Notes under the pieces: generated by a model
The model's input: the letters and a program-made list of their open reading frames with translations, nothing else
Database searches by the model: none
What the model was told of the DNA's origin: nothing
Shown here: positions 1 through 9,356 of the stretch, one piece after another
How positions within the stretch are numbered: position 1 is the stretch's first letter
How the letters are laid out: every line of letters begins with the position of its first letter
Assembly: GCA_937958695.1 (NCBI GenBank)
Contig: CALGNK010000011.1
Span: 1-64,000 of the forward strand
Length of the DNA stretch: 64,000 nt
Direction of reading: 5' to 3'
Origin: an uncultured bacterium
GTDB taxonomy: Bacteria > DUMJ01
Translations under genes and position numbers: made by a program

Positions 1-378
1 TTTAAAATCGGGGAACTCTTCCATAAGCTTCATTGCTGTGGTAAATGTTTTATAAGAGGTGTCTACAGTTTCTGGCCAATCCCAGAGCCAGTTCATATCT
101 ATATGGGCATGACCAACATAGTGTATGGTAAATGTCTTTGCGACCTCACCTATGGGCTCTAAGATTTTCTCTGCTGATTCTATCAGTTCTTTAGTATCCT
201 TCTTACCAAGATTACTAGAAACTAGTTCAACCGCTTCTTCGATAAGCCTCTCCCATTCTCTCTTTCTATCTGGAAATGCCTTTGCCAACCTTAGGGCAAA
301 GTTAACTTCATACTTGAATCTTTTGAGCTCCCACTCTAAGCCTTTCAAGGTTTCCTCTAACTTTTCCAGAATATTCAT
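1..378 (-). CDS. Alpha-mannosidase, glycoside hydrolase family 38 (N-terminal fragment, cut by window edge)
   Basis: The reading frame begins at an ATG (378-376) behind a clear AAAGGAGGT site and runs off the left end, so only 126 residues are visible. A charged helical N-terminal region of about 85 residues is followed by the segment YVGHAHIDMNWLWDWPE. This HAHIDMNWLW signature is the first zinc-binding motif of GH38 (the His and Asp bind the catalytic zinc), so the product should cleave alpha-mannosides. There is no signal peptide, which suggests an intracellular enzyme. It is divergent from the MFS transporter at 480. The family is well supported by the motif; exact linkage specificity cannot be read from this fragment. 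Confidence 0.85.
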   Translation of the reverse strand, partial: MNILEKLEETLKGLEWELKRFKYEVNFALRLAKAFPDRKREWERLIEEAVELVSSNLGKKDTKELIESAEKILEPIGEVAKTFTIHYVGHAHIDMNWLWDWPETVDTSYKTFTTAMKLMEEFPDFK

Positions 379-479
379 AAATAACTCGACCTCCTTTTGT
401 AACCTTTTAGTTAGATATTACCATATTCTAGAGTAATTTGATATAATGATATATCTAAATTTTAAGTAAGGAGGACAGG

Positions 480-1613
480 ATGTTTAATGTAATAATATTA
501 GGCATAGTTAGTTTACTTACAGATATAAGTACTGAAATGGTTTATCCTCTTGTCCCTCTTTATCTGACCAGTAAACTAGGGGCAAGTCCTGCTATAGTAG
601 GTCTAATTGAGGGTGTAGCAGAGAGCACTGCAAGCATTCTAAGAGTATTCTCAGGTTATATCTCTGACCTAATAGGGAAAAGAAAACCATTAGCGATCTT
701 AGGCTACGGTTCTTCCACTATTGGAAAACTCTTCCTATATTTATCCAATTCTTGGGGGTTTGTCTTTATCGGAAGATGGATAGATAGATTTGGTAAAGGG
801 ATAAGAACCGCTCCAAGGGATGCCTTAATAGCGGATTCCACAGACTCAACCAAAAGGGGCAGGGCATTTGGTCTTCATAGGACAATGGATACATTTGGAG
901 CAGTTTTAGGGATACTTTTGGCATATTATTTCTTTACAAGATTTTCAGGGGATTACTCTAAAATATTTCTATACTCTCTCATACCTGCATTTATAGGTGT
1001 TTTGGCTCTATTCTTTGTAAGAGAAGTAAAAAAGGTAGATAAAAAGGTTGCATCTAAGCCGTCTCTAAAATGGTCTCTCTTAGACCGTAGACTTAAGGGA
1101 TTTCTTATGGTAACCCTCATATTTACCTTGGGAAATTCTTCCAATCAGTTTCTACTCCTTAGGGCAAAAAATCTAGGGTTTAATGATGCTACAGTTCTTC
1201 TCTTATATCTAGCATATAATCTCGTCTATATGGTGTTTGCATATCCTGCAGGAAGGTTATCGGACAGGATAGGGAGAAAGAAACTAATAGTAATAGGATA
1301 TCTCTTTTATGGGCTAGTCTATCTAGGCTTTGCCATTACAAAAAATCAGCTAACAGTTTGGCTCTTGTTTGATCTATACGGTATATACATAGGACTCACA
1401 GAGGGAGTACAAAAGGCCCTTATCTCAGATATAGCTCCTTTAGATACAAGAGCTACATTAATAGGACTTCACGCCACATTAGAAGGGATAGGACTCTTAC
1501 CTGCATCGTTTATAGCAGGACTCTTATGGAATAATATCTCAGCTAGTGCTCCATTTTACTTTGGAGGGCTGATGGGCATCATAGCTTCTATTGGTATGAT
1601 GCTAGTTCTGTAG
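480..1613 (+). CDS. Major facilitator superfamily transporter
   Basis: A 377-residue polytopic membrane protein with about 11-12 hydrophobic segments. It carries the MFS loop 2-3 signature in the form GYISDLIGKRKPLA and its pseudo-repeat GRLSDRIGRKKL after the midpoint, which gives the usual two six-helix halves. The motif DRFGKGIRTAPRDALIAD is typical of the subgroup of bacterial MFS permeases often annotated as drug or metabolite efflux. The start at 480 follows a GGAGGACAGG site by the correct distance. It is divergent from the GH38 gene, and its stop lies one base from the stop of the convergent gene that follows. The substrate is unknown; neighbouring sugar enzymes hint at a carbohydrate but give no proof. 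Confidence 0.85.
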   Translation: MFNVIILGIVSLLTDISTEMVYPLVPLYLTSKLGASPAIVGLIEGVAESTASILRVFSGYISDLIGKRKPLAILGYGSSTIGKLFLYLSNSWGFVFIGRWIDRFGKGIRTAPRDALIADSTDSTKRGRAFGLHRTMDTFGAVLGILLAYYFFTRFSGDYSKIFLYSLIPAFIGVLALFFVREVKKVDKKVASKPSLKWSLLDRRLKGFLMVTLIFTLGNSSNQFLLLRAKNLGFNDATVLLLYLAYNLVYMVFAYPAGRLSDRIGRKKLIVIGYLFYGLVYLGFAITKNQLTVWLLFDLYGIYIGLTEGVQKALISDIAPLDTRATLIGLHATLEGIGLLPASFIAGLLWNNISASAPFYFGGLMGIIASIGMMLVL

Positions 1614-1614
1614 C

Positions 1615-2901
1615 CTATCTTAGGATAGCAGGAGTACAGAGATATAATTCTAACTGGTTAATTTTGTAATAGAATTCTCCAAAGATAGCTATGCTCTTTT
1701 CCTTGGGATTATCAATAATTATAAGATAACCATCAGGGGTCTTCTGAGCCTCTCTATAGCTCCATATAGAATAGACAAAGTTTTTGTCTACAGACTCTGC
1801 ATACCATAATCCTACCCCAGCAGGTCTTATATCTGATTTCAGTATGAGCTTTACGGAGGATTCGTCCTCTTCTACCTTCCAATCTATCTTAGGGAAGGGG
1901 ATTCTCCCTGCAATATATAAATAGAATGTAGATATATTTTTTATAACCCTTTCTCTGTCATTAAGGTTGTGACCTGAATTAGGAACATAAAGTATATATT
2001 TTTCTCCAGGCAAATCTTCTATATATAAGTTAACTGCATCTATAGCCCAATAAGGGTCGTTAGAACCATTAATAATAAGTTTAGGTACCTTTAGCCTCTC
2101 TCTGTAGGAGAATGGGTCTATGATAGATAGGATGGTATCTCCTATAGGTGAATCTGCCAATTTATCTAATCCAAGCATTGTATAATCTGACAGTTTATAG
2201 CTATAATCACCCCAGAGCTCCTTTTGATGTTCAAACTGAACCTTTATGTTTAGATTATCATATACCATTGGGGCTATACCTTTTACTCTATCATCACATA
2301 CCGCAGTAAGCCAAGTGGTCCAACCCCTCTTTGAGGCACCCGTAACAACAAAGCCTTCTATATTTATAAATGTCTTTTCCTTAACAATCTCCTGTATAGC
2401 ATCCATAGCCTTTACAGCACTCTTTGTCATAGGCAATAGTAAGGGCCAATCATTTTCCTGCGTCTCGGCAAACTTGGCAAGTGTGTAAGCTATTAATGCG
2501 TCCTCCCATAAATTGTTAAAGAGAGGCTGATTAGGAACATCAAATAAAACCGCAGTTACACAACCTAAATTCTTAGACAGCTCTTCTATATATAGTACCT
2601 CTTCAGAGGCTTCGCCCCTCCAGCTTCCTGTTATAAATAGTATCCCCACTTTAGGATTAATAAGCAATTTAGGAACGCCTATAAAAAGCCTATGCGTCCA
2701 GGTTATATACCTCCACTTCTGAGAGGTCAACACTATCTCATAAATGGTTACATTATCTTTTTTCTCTTCAGATAAGAGTTCCCATTTATAGGAGTCATCA
2801 ACTTTATTTACATAATCTATAAGAGGCTGAGTGTAGGATACAGATGATGTAACAAGAAATAAAAAGAAGACTAGGAATAATATTTTAAAAAATCTAATCA
2901 T
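1615..2901 (-). CDS. Secreted PhoPQ-activated pathogenicity-related (PqaA-type) alpha/beta hydrolase
   Basis: A 428-residue protein with an N-terminal signal peptide or anchor (about residues 1-24, very hydrophobic). The body matches the PhoPQ-activated pathogenicity-related family. An RYITWTHRLFIGVPK segment comes early, the nucleophile elbow is GASKRGWTTW near residue 190, the acid region is SNDPYW, and the late catalytic His sits in NSGHNLND. The fold is an alpha/beta hydrolase expected outside the membrane; the natural substrate is unknown for the whole family. The start ATG is preceded by AGGAGGTGATAG. It follows the NUDIX gene by 38 bases and may be the last gene of that operon or be transcribed separately. 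Confidence 0.8.
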   Translation of the reverse strand: MIRFFKILFLVFFLFLVTSSVSYTQPLIDYVNKVDDSYKWELLSEEKKDNVTIYEIVLTSQKWRYITWTHRLFIGVPKLLINPKVGILFITGSWRGEASEEVLYIEELSKNLGCVTAVLFDVPNQPLFNNLWEDALIAYTLAKFAETQENDWPLLLPMTKSAVKAMDAIQEIVKEKTFINIEGFVVTGASKRGWTTWLTAVCDDRVKGIAPMVYDNLNIKVQFEHQKELWGDYSYKLSDYTMLGLDKLADSPIGDTILSIIDPFSYRERLKVPKLIINGSNDPYWAIDAVNLYIEDLPGEKYILYVPNSGHNLNDRERVIKNISTFYLYIAGRIPFPKIDWKVEEDESSVKLILKSDIRPAGVGLWYAESVDKNFVYSIWSYREAQKTPDGYLIIIDNPKEKSIAIFGEFYYKINQLELYLCTPAILR

Positions 2902-2939
2902 ACTCTATCACCTCCTACATATTATTATAACAGGTTTGT

Positions 2940-3335
2940 TTATACCTTTACTTTTTTTATTATCTCTGAGTCTGACTTATACCCACAGAGTTTCTTTGCA
3001 CACCCTAATTCTATCCATTCTGCCCTTGTAATCTCTCCATAGGCAGGAGAGAGGTCAAAAGAGATCGCCCTTGCCAAATACCAATAGACAGTCTTATCTA
3101 TATTTCCCTTTTCAGAGTGTGTATACCTATAATGAGTTTCCCCCAAGTATCTTTCAATTTCTACATCTATCCCTGTTTCTTCTTTTACCTCCCTAACTGC
3201 AGTTCCTTCTAAAGATTCACTATCCTCTACCTTACCTTTAGGAAAGGTCCAATAGCCAAAACGGTCCAAAATCATAAGGACATATATCTTTCCATTCTCT
3301 CTATAGACAATACATCCAGAAGAAACCTCTTTCAT
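2940..3335 (-). CDS. NUDIX hydrolase
   Basis: A 131-residue protein with a complete NUDIX box near residues 35-57: GKVEDSESLEGTAVREVKEE, then TGI. The REVKEE core holds the metal-binding glutamates. The size and the opening (GCIVYRENGKIYVLMI, then FPKGK) resemble diadenosine-polyphosphate or dinucleotide-polyphosphate hydrolases, which clear damaged or signalling nucleotides. Its start overlaps the pyrF stop by 4 bases (ATGA), so the two are translationally coupled at the distal end of the uvrB-uvrA-uvrC-ogt operon. That context favours nucleotide-pool sanitation, but the substrate is an inference. Confidence 0.88.
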   Translation of the reverse strand: MKEVSSGCIVYRENGKIYVLMILDRFGYWTFPKGKVEDSESLEGTAVREVKEETGIDVEIERYLGETHYRYTHSEKGNIDKTVYWYLARAISFDLSPAYGEITRAEWIELGCAKKLCGYKSDSEIIKKVKV

Positions 3336-4003
3336 ACTTCCTCCAGTCTCTCTATAACTCCTAGAGGGTCATCTGAATCGTATATAGGCCTACCTATTAC
3401 TACAAAGTCTACCCCCTTCTCCTTTGCATCCCTATAAGTCCCAGTTCTCTTCTGGTCATCCTTACCTTGAAAGATTCTTATCCCAGGGGTAACAACAAGA
3501 AAATCCTCACCAATTTCTCTCTTTATAGTCTCTGCTTCTTTAACACTTGCAACTACACCCTCAAGTCCAGACTCCTTACAGAGTCTTGCCCTCTTTAAAA
3601 CAATATCCCTCACATCTCCAGAGATGCTCAACATCTCCAGGTCTTCTTCTCCAAGACTGGTAAGTAGAGTAATACCCAATAATCCTATTTCGCCTTTAGT
3701 AGCCTCTTGAGCCATAACTAGCGCCTCTTTCCCCACACTGCTATGAATAGTAATAAATGTAGGCTTATGAGGCAAGATCGCCTCTATAGCATGATATATA
3801 GTATTAGGTATATCGTCAAGTTTTAGATCCAGCATCACACTCTTTCCTAAATCTTGAAGCCTATCTACCAAATCCCAACCAAATCTATAAAAAGCTATAT
3901 AGCCAACCTTATAGTAAGATACCTTACTACCAAGAAGACCTACAAGGTCTAATATCTTTTCTTCATCCATCAGATCCAACGCAACTATTACCTCAGGCTT
4001 CAT
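3332..4003 (-). CDS. pyrF: Orotidine 5'-phosphate decarboxylase
   Basis: A 223-residue TIM-barrel enzyme that converts OMP to UMP, the last step of de novo pyrimidine synthesis. The catalytic motif MLDLKLDDIPNT (about residues 57-68) supplies the Asp-Lys-x-x-Asp tetrad. The phosphate-binding end is present as VTPGIRIFQG, later VDFVVIGRPIYDSDDP. Length is normal for the bacterial PyrF family. It starts 8 bases after the upstream 4-TM gene and overlaps the NUDIX gene by 4 bases. No other pyr genes are in the window, so this copy is separated from a classical pyr cluster and joined to DNA repair genes. Confidence 0.93.
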   Translation of the reverse strand: MKPEVIVALDLMDEEKILDLVGLLGSKVSYYKVGYIAFYRFGWDLVDRLQDLGKSVMLDLKLDDIPNTIYHAIEAILPHKPTFITIHSSVGKEALVMAQEATKGEIGLLGITLLTSLGEEDLEMLSISGDVRDIVLKRARLCKESGLEGVVASVKEAETIKREIGEDFLVVTPGIRIFQGKDDQKRTGTYRDAKEKGVDFVVIGRPIYDSDDPLGVIERLEEV

Positions 4004-4011
4004 CTATCCCC

Positions 4012-4338
4012 CTAGAATATCCAACCCAATACCCAGGATACTATACTTATAAATAATCCACCTAGTATGGCAGACCAAAAGCTTGCTATCTGAAATCCTG
4101 GAATTAACCAGGCAACTATTTCTAATAGAATAGCATTTATAACTAACGTAAAGAGCCCCAATGTAAGAATATTAATTGGTAGTGTTAATATCTGCAAAAT
4201 AGGTTTTATTATTAGATTTAGCACCCCTAAAACCAAACCAGCTATTAAGGCATCGATAAAACTCCTTACCGATATGCCGTAAACTACATAGGGAGTTAAA
4301 CATATAGCTATTGTAAGTATAAACCAACGTTTTAACAT
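4012..4338 (-). CDS. Small four-helix membrane protein, phage holin family 4 / YvlD-like
   Basis: A 108-residue, almost entirely hydrophobic protein with four predicted transmembrane helices. The conserved core GLVLGVLNLIIKPILQILTL, then PINILTLGLFTLVINAILL, is characteristic of the widespread YvlD / phage-holin-4 superfamily. Despite the name, chromosomal members are not phage lysis proteins and their function is not established. It overlaps the end of ogt by 7 bases, so it is co-transcribed in the repair operon. Nothing in the sequence connects it to repair directly. Confidence 0.8.
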   Translation of the reverse strand: MLKRWFILTIAICLTPYVVYGISVRSFIDALIAGLVLGVLNLIIKPILQILTLPINILTLGLFTLVINAILLEIVAWLIPGFQIASFWSAILGGLFISIVSWVLGWIF

Positions 4339-4805
4339 ATATTCACTCCTTCCAGATGTAAAAGTAAAATCTTTTTATCTATCCCTAGACTATAACCTCC
4401 TAGTCCATTTCTAGCAGTTAGTCTATGACAGGGAATTACTATTGGACAAGGGTTAATTCTCATTGCGTTTCCAACTACCCTTGCAGATCTTGGTTTTCCA
4501 AGTCTTTCTGCAACTTCCCCATATGTAATTGTATTTCCGTAGGGGATATCTCTTATAAATTCTAATATCTCTCTGTATGTAATACTGATATCTCTGTAAT
4601 CTACAGGTACACCCTTAAAATCTACAGTCTCCCCAGAGAAGTAAAGTTTAAGTAGTCTGCTAAGACCTAGAGGATCTTCATAATCTTCTCTCAAATCCTT
4701 TTCTTCTTCCCAGTTAACTCTAATAAGCCCTTTATCACTTATCTCGTATATAAATGTCCCATAATTGGGAATGGTCAAAGCGTATACTAAAGGGTCTCTA
4801 GCCAT
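4332..4805 (-). CDS. ogt: Methylated-DNA--protein-cysteine methyltransferase (O6-alkylguanine repair)
   Basis: A 157-residue suicide alkyltransferase that moves the alkyl group from O6-alkylguanine in DNA to its own cysteine. The active-site motif PIVIPCHRL is present with the acceptor Cys, preceded by the DNA-binding helix region YGEVAERLGKPRSARVVGNA, which holds the arginine finger. A short N-terminal domain and a C-terminal LGGYSLGIDKKILLLHLEG segment complete the family pattern. The gene overlaps uvrC by 19 bases and the downstream 4-TM gene by 7 bases, which places direct reversal repair in the same operon as nucleotide excision repair. Confidence 0.93.
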   Translation of the reverse strand: MARDPLVYALTIPNYGTFIYEISDKGLIRVNWEEEKDLREDYEDPLGLSRLLKLYFSGETVDFKGVPVDYRDISITYREILEFIRDIPYGNTITYGEVAERLGKPRSARVVGNAMRINPCPIVIPCHRLTARNGLGGYSLGIDKKILLLHLEGVNIC

Positions 4806-6529
4806 CTCTTTACATTCTCCACTACACTCTTAGGTATATTACATCTCTTAGCTACTTCTTCCACAGGAAGACTCTTTACTATAGAAATATCAGGATAGTT
4901 TGACAAAAGTCTTTTCAATCTCTCTTTACCAATCCCAGGTATCTCTAGAAGACTAGACTCTAGCTCCTTTTCTCTAAGCTGGTGATGATACCTTACTGCA
5001 AATCTATGAGCCTCATCTCTAATCTTTTGAAGAAGTTTCAATGCCTGAGACCTTCTCGAGAGTCTTAAGTTATAACCTTCTGGAAACCATATAACTTCTT
5101 CTCTTTTTGCTAGACCTATGATAGGTATATCTAACCCTTTCGAATCTAAGACCTCCTTTACAGCTCCTACTTGCCCCAGACCTCCATCTATGAGTATAAG
5201 ATCTGGAAGTCCCCAGTCCTCATTATCTAGCCTCCTCCAGATAACCTCTTGAAGCATAGCATAGTCATTAGGACCATCTACCGTTTTTATCTTGAACTTT
5301 CTATAGCTACCCTTATCTGGAAGGCCATTCCTAAATACAACCATAGAACCAACAGCAGTTTTACCCCCTATATTAGAAATATCATAGCCTTCTATCACCT
5401 CAGGTATCTTGGAAAGCCCTAATATCTCCTTTAAACTTATAAGAGGATCATCTATATTGACTATCTTCTGGTTAAACCTCTCTATAGCATTCTTCTCTGC
5501 TATATCTAAAAGTTTTTTAAGGTTTCCAACCTTTGGGCTTTTTATCTCCACCTTTTTCTGGGATCTTGAAGTCAACCAATCTTCTATCAATTCTCTATCC
5601 TTTATCTCTTGATTAACAAGTATGATAGGTGGCGCTGGATTCCCATTCCTATAAAAAGCAACAACAAACGCCCCCAATATATCCTCCTCTCCTGGATTTT
5701 CAAGGTCAAAGTCTTCCAATCCTATAAGAATACCTCTTCTTACAAAAAGAACGACCACATTGTATTTTGATTTTACATTGAAAAGGGCAAATATATCTGC
5801 ATCTATCTTTTTGTCACTTACAACGTACTGTTTCTCTGTAAGTCTTTCTAAAGCTCTTATCTGGTCTCTTAGTATTGCTGCCTTTTCAAAGTTTAGTTCT
5901 ACAGCCATCTGGAACATTTCTTCTCTAAGAGAATCTATTATCTCTTTATTATTTCCGTTTAATACCTTTATAACCTCCCTTACACTCTCTAGATACCGTT
6001 TATGAAAAGACTCACTGTCATTTATACAAGGGGCAGAGCATAAACCAATATGATAATTCAAACAGGCATTCTTAAATCTAAAAGGATCACCTGTGCAACT
6101 TCTTATTTTAAATTTCTTACGTACTACATGGATAATAGCTCTCAAGGCTTGAGTACTTGTATATGGACCAAAATACTCTCCTTTACTTTCTATCCTACGG
6201 GTAACTGTAAGGGTAGGATATTTCTCCTTTGTAATGAGAATATAAGGATACGTCTTATCATCTCTAAGTCTTACGTTGTATGGGGGTTTATACTGCTTTA
6301 TGAGGTTATTCTCTAGGACAAGAGCCTCCATCTCAGAAGAGGTAACAATATAGTCCACCTCCTCAACGTAAGAAACCATATCCCTTATACGAGGATTTTC
6401 TGGATTTAGGTATGACTTAAGTCTATTCTGCAAGATCTTAGCCTTTCCAACATAAAGGACATTATTATCCTTATCCCTCATTATATAGACACCGGGAGAC
6501 TCGGGGAATATATCTGTTAGCTTAGGCAT
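4787..6529 (-). CDS. uvrC: Excinuclease ABC subunit C
   Basis: A 580-residue nuclease subunit that makes the 3' and 5' incisions of nucleotide excision repair. The N-terminal GIY-YIG domain begins with [20 protein letters not shown]. The central UVR motif that contacts UvrB lies near residues 200-240. The C-terminal RNase H-like half contains YDISNIGG and [13 protein letters not shown] with the catalytic acids. A C-terminal helix-hairpin-helix ([18 protein letters not shown]) closes the protein. It overlaps uvrA by 8 bases and ogt by 19 bases. Length is near the usual 600 residues. Confidence 0.96.
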   Translation of the reverse strand: MPKLTDIFPESPGVYIMRDKDNNVLYVGKAKILQNRLKSYLNPENPRIRDMVSYVEEVDYIVTSSEMEALVLENNLIKQYKPPYNVRLRDDKTYPYILITKEKYPTLTVTRRIESKGEYFGPYTSTQALRAIIHVVRKKFKIRSCTGDPFRFKNACLNYHIGLCSAPCINDSESFHKRYLESVREVIKVLNGNNKEIIDSLREEMFQMAVELNFEKAAILRDQIRALERLTEKQYVVSDKKIDADIFALFNVKSKYNVVVLFVRRGILIGLEDFDLENPGEEDILGAFVVAFYRNGNPAPPIILVNQEIKDRELIEDWLTSRSQKKVEIKSPKVGNLKKLLDIAEKNAIERFNQKIVNIDDPLISLKEILGLSKIPEVIEGYDISNIGGKTAVGSMVVFRNGLPDKGSYRKFKIKTVDGPNDYAMLQEVIWRRLDNEDWGLPDLILIDGGLGQVGAVKEVLDSKGLDIPIIGLAKREEVIWFPEGYNLRLSRRSQALKLLQKIRDEAHRFAVRYHHQLREKELESSLLEIPGIGKERLKRLLSNYPDISIVKSLPVEEVAKRCNIPKSVVENVKRWLETL

Positions 6530-9356
6530 AGACCCTTTCCTCTATCTTTAGAATCTTCTTTAGATACATCCCAGTATAGGAGTTTGGATTTTGGGCTATC
6601 TCTTCTGGAGTTCCTTCTGCTACTATATAACCTCCTTTATCTCCCCCCTCTGGACCTAAGTCTATTATATAATCTGCAACCTTTATTACGTCCAAATTAT
6701 GTTCTATTACAATTACTGTATTACCCATATCTACAAGCCTCTGGAGGACATTTATCAACTTTTCTATATCTGCAAAGTGCAGTCCAGTTGTAGGCTCATC
6801 TAATATATAGAGCGTCTTACCAGTACTCTTCCTACATAACTCTGAGGCAAGCTTTACCCTCTGAGCCTCTCCCCCAGAAAGCGTTGGGGCTGGCTGTCCA
6901 AGTTTTATATATCCAAGGCCAACATCTTGAAGTGTCTGTAGTTTTTGTCTTACTGCCGGAATATTTTCAAAGTGAACCAATGCCTGATCCACCGTCATAT
7001 CAAGTACATCTGCAATATTGGCACCCCTATATCTTACCTCTAATGTCTCTCTATTATACCTTTTACCATTACAGACTTCACAGGGGACATATACATCAGG
7101 TAGGAAATGCATCTCTATCTTTATCATCCCATCCCCATGACAGGCTTCACACCTTCCACCTCTTACGTTAAAGCTAAACCTGCCTGGTTTATAACCCCTT
7201 ATCTTTGCATCATGAGTCTCGGCAAAGACCTTTCTTATATCGTCAAAGACCCCTGTATAAGTAGCAGGATTGGACCTAGGGGTTCTACCTATAGGTGATT
7301 GATCTATATTTATAACCTTGTCTATATGTTCCAAACCTTCTATCCTATCATATTTACCTGGTATTACTTTAGACTTATAAAGTTCCTTTATTAGTGCCTT
7401 GTAGAGTATATCATTCACTAAGGTACTCTTACCTGAACCTGAGACCCCTGTTATAAGGACTAAAAGCCCCAAGGGTATATTAACTGTAATGTCCTTTAAG
7501 TTATGCTCCTTAGCCCCAACTATAGTAAGATACTTGCCATTTGGAGAACGCCTCAGAGGAGGGATTGGAATACTCTTTTCACCGGAAAGATACTGACCGG
7601 TTATAGATTCTTTGCACCTCATTATCTCTTCTGGTGTTCCAACAGCTACTAGATAACCACCATGTTCACCAGCCCCTGGACCTATATCTACTATATAATC
7701 TGCCGATCTCATCATAGATTCATCGTGTTCAACAACTATAACGGTATTACCCAGGTCTCTAAGCCTCTTCAATGTATCTATAAGCTTTGCCTCATCTCTG
7801 GCATGTAAGCCTATGCTTGGCTCATCTAATACGTAAAGTACGCCCATAAGTCCTGATCCTATCTGAGTTGCAAGCCTTATCCTCTGCGCTTCTCCACCGG
7901 AAAGTGTTGCGGTAGGTCTATCTAAAGAGATATAGTCTAACCCTACATCTATCAAGAATTGAAGCCTTGCTTTTATCTCTTTGAGTAACTGATGGGCTAT
8001 ATAAGTTTCTCTTTCAGTAAGTTTGAGATTATTGATAAAGTCTATCAGCTCCCTTGGAACCATTGAGATAACATCTGCAATAGATTTTTCTCCAACAGTT
8101 ACCGCCAGGCTCTCTGGTTTGAGTCTTTTCCCATTACAGACAGGACATGGGTATGGTCTCATATATTGCTCGATCTCTTCTCTAGAATAGTCTGATTCCG
8201 TATCTACATACTTTTCTTCCAACATAGGTATGATACCTTTGTAATACATATTTACATATCTCTTCTGACCAGCAAAACCCCAGAAGCTAAACCTTAGAAA
8301 TATATTGGGATCACCGTATAAAAGTATTCTAAACTGTTCATCGGTAAGTTCTCTAACAGGTGTTGTAAGATAAAAACCTAACTCTTCCCCTAAGGCTGAA
8401 AGTAAACTGGCATGATAGCTTCCAAGAGGAACCCAAGGGGCTATAGCCTCCATTATAGGAAGGTTCTTATCAGGTATAACAAGATCAGGGTCTACTTCCA
8501 TCTTAAATCCCAATCCAGAGCATTCAGGACATGCCCCATAAGGACTATTGAATGAGAATATACGAGGGCTTAGCTCTTCCATACTTACGCCACAGTATGG
8601 ACAGGCAAATTTTTCACTAAACAATAGTTCTTCTCCGTCTTCTATACTCGCTATAGCTATCCCTTCTCCCATCTTCAGCGTCGTTTCTAAAGATTCTGCA
8701 AGACGTGTCCTTATCTCTGGCTTTACTATAATCCTATCCACAACAACTTCTATAGTGTGTTTCTTATTCTTATCAAGGGTTATCTCTTCTTCAAGCTCTA
8801 CCAGCTTTCCATCTATTCTAGCCCTTAAAAATCCAGCTCGTCTTATTTCATCTAATACACCTTTATATTCTCCCTTTCTTCCTCTAACAACAGGTGCTAA
8901 TAGTTGTAACCTTACTCCATTCCCAAGAGACATTATCTGGTCAACCATCTGGTCTACTGTCTGTTGAGCTATGGGTCTTCCACACTTCCAACAGTGAGGA
9001 TGCCCTATCCTTGCAAAAAGAACCCTCAGATAGTCATATATCTCAGTTACTGTTCCTACTATAGACCTTGGATTGTGCGATACACTCTTTTGGTCTATCG
9101 ATATAGCTGGAGAAAGTCCATCTATAAAATCTACATCCGGTTTATCCATAAGTCCTAGGAACTGTCTGGCATAAGCAGAGAGAGACTCGACATAACGGCG
9201 TTGTCCCTCTGCATAGATAGTATCAAAAGCAAGAGAAGATTTACCTGATCCACTCACTCCGGTAAGTACAACAAGCTTATCCCTAGGGATTTCCAAGTCT
9301 ATATTTTTGAGATTGTGCTGTTTAGCACCTCTTATAATAATCTTATCTAGTGGCAT
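6522..9356 (-). CDS. uvrA: Excinuclease ABC subunit A
   Basis: A 944-residue twin-cassette ATPase that recognises DNA damage and loads UvrB. Two Walker A motifs are visible ([14 protein letters not shown] near residue 33 and [13 protein letters not shown] in the second half), with two ABC signature motifs LSGGEAQRI and LSGGEAQRV. Cys-rich zinc modules are CWKCG, CPYCG...CPECSG, CPVCNG and CEACHGDG...CEVCNG. The start codon overlaps the uvrB stop by one base (TAATG), and the end overlaps uvrC by 8 bases, so the three subunits are translationally coupled. Confidence 0.97.
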   Translation of the reverse strand: MPLDKIIIRGAKQHNLKNIDLEIPRDKLVVLTGVSGSGKSSLAFDTIYAEGQRRYVESLSAYARQFLGLMDKPDVDFIDGLSPAISIDQKSVSHNPRSIVGTVTEIYDYLRVLFARIGHPHCWKCGRPIAQQTVDQMVDQIMSLGNGVRLQLLAPVVRGRKGEYKGVLDEIRRAGFLRARIDGKLVELEEEITLDKNKKHTIEVVVDRIIVKPEIRTRLAESLETTLKMGEGIAIASIEDGEELLFSEKFACPYCGVSMEELSPRIFSFNSPYGACPECSGLGFKMEVDPDLVIPDKNLPIMEAIAPWVPLGSYHASLLSALGEELGFYLTTPVRELTDEQFRILLYGDPNIFLRFSFWGFAGQKRYVNMYYKGIIPMLEEKYVDTESDYSREEIEQYMRPYPCPVCNGKRLKPESLAVTVGEKSIADVISMVPRELIDFINNLKLTERETYIAHQLLKEIKARLQFLIDVGLDYISLDRPTATLSGGEAQRIRLATQIGSGLMGVLYVLDEPSIGLHARDEAKLIDTLKRLRDLGNTVIVVEHDESMMRSADYIVDIGPGAGEHGGYLVAVGTPEEIMRCKESITGQYLSGEKSIPIPPLRRSPNGKYLTIVGAKEHNLKDITVNIPLGLLVLITGVSGSGKSTLVNDILYKALIKELYKSKVIPGKYDRIEGLEHIDKVINIDQSPIGRTPRSNPATYTGVFDDIRKVFAETHDAKIRGYKPGRFSFNVRGGRCEACHGDGMIKIEMHFLPDVYVPCEVCNGKRYNRETLEVRYRGANIADVLDMTVDQALVHFENIPAVRQKLQTLQDVGLGYIKLGQPAPTLSGGEAQRVKLASELCRKSTGKTLYILDEPTTGLHFADIEKLINVLQRLVDMGNTVIVIEHNLDVIKVADYIIDLGPEGGDKGGYIVAEGTPEEIAQNPNSYTGMYLKKILKIEERVYA

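Noticed and set aside
4012-4338. Holin-like protein as evidence of a prophage
   Set aside because: The YvlD/holin-4 family is common in chromosomes, and no phage genes lie near.
6884-7298. Open plus-strand frames opposite uvrA
   Set aside because: They lie antisense to the conserved uvrA coding sequence, lack ribosome sites and have no family features.
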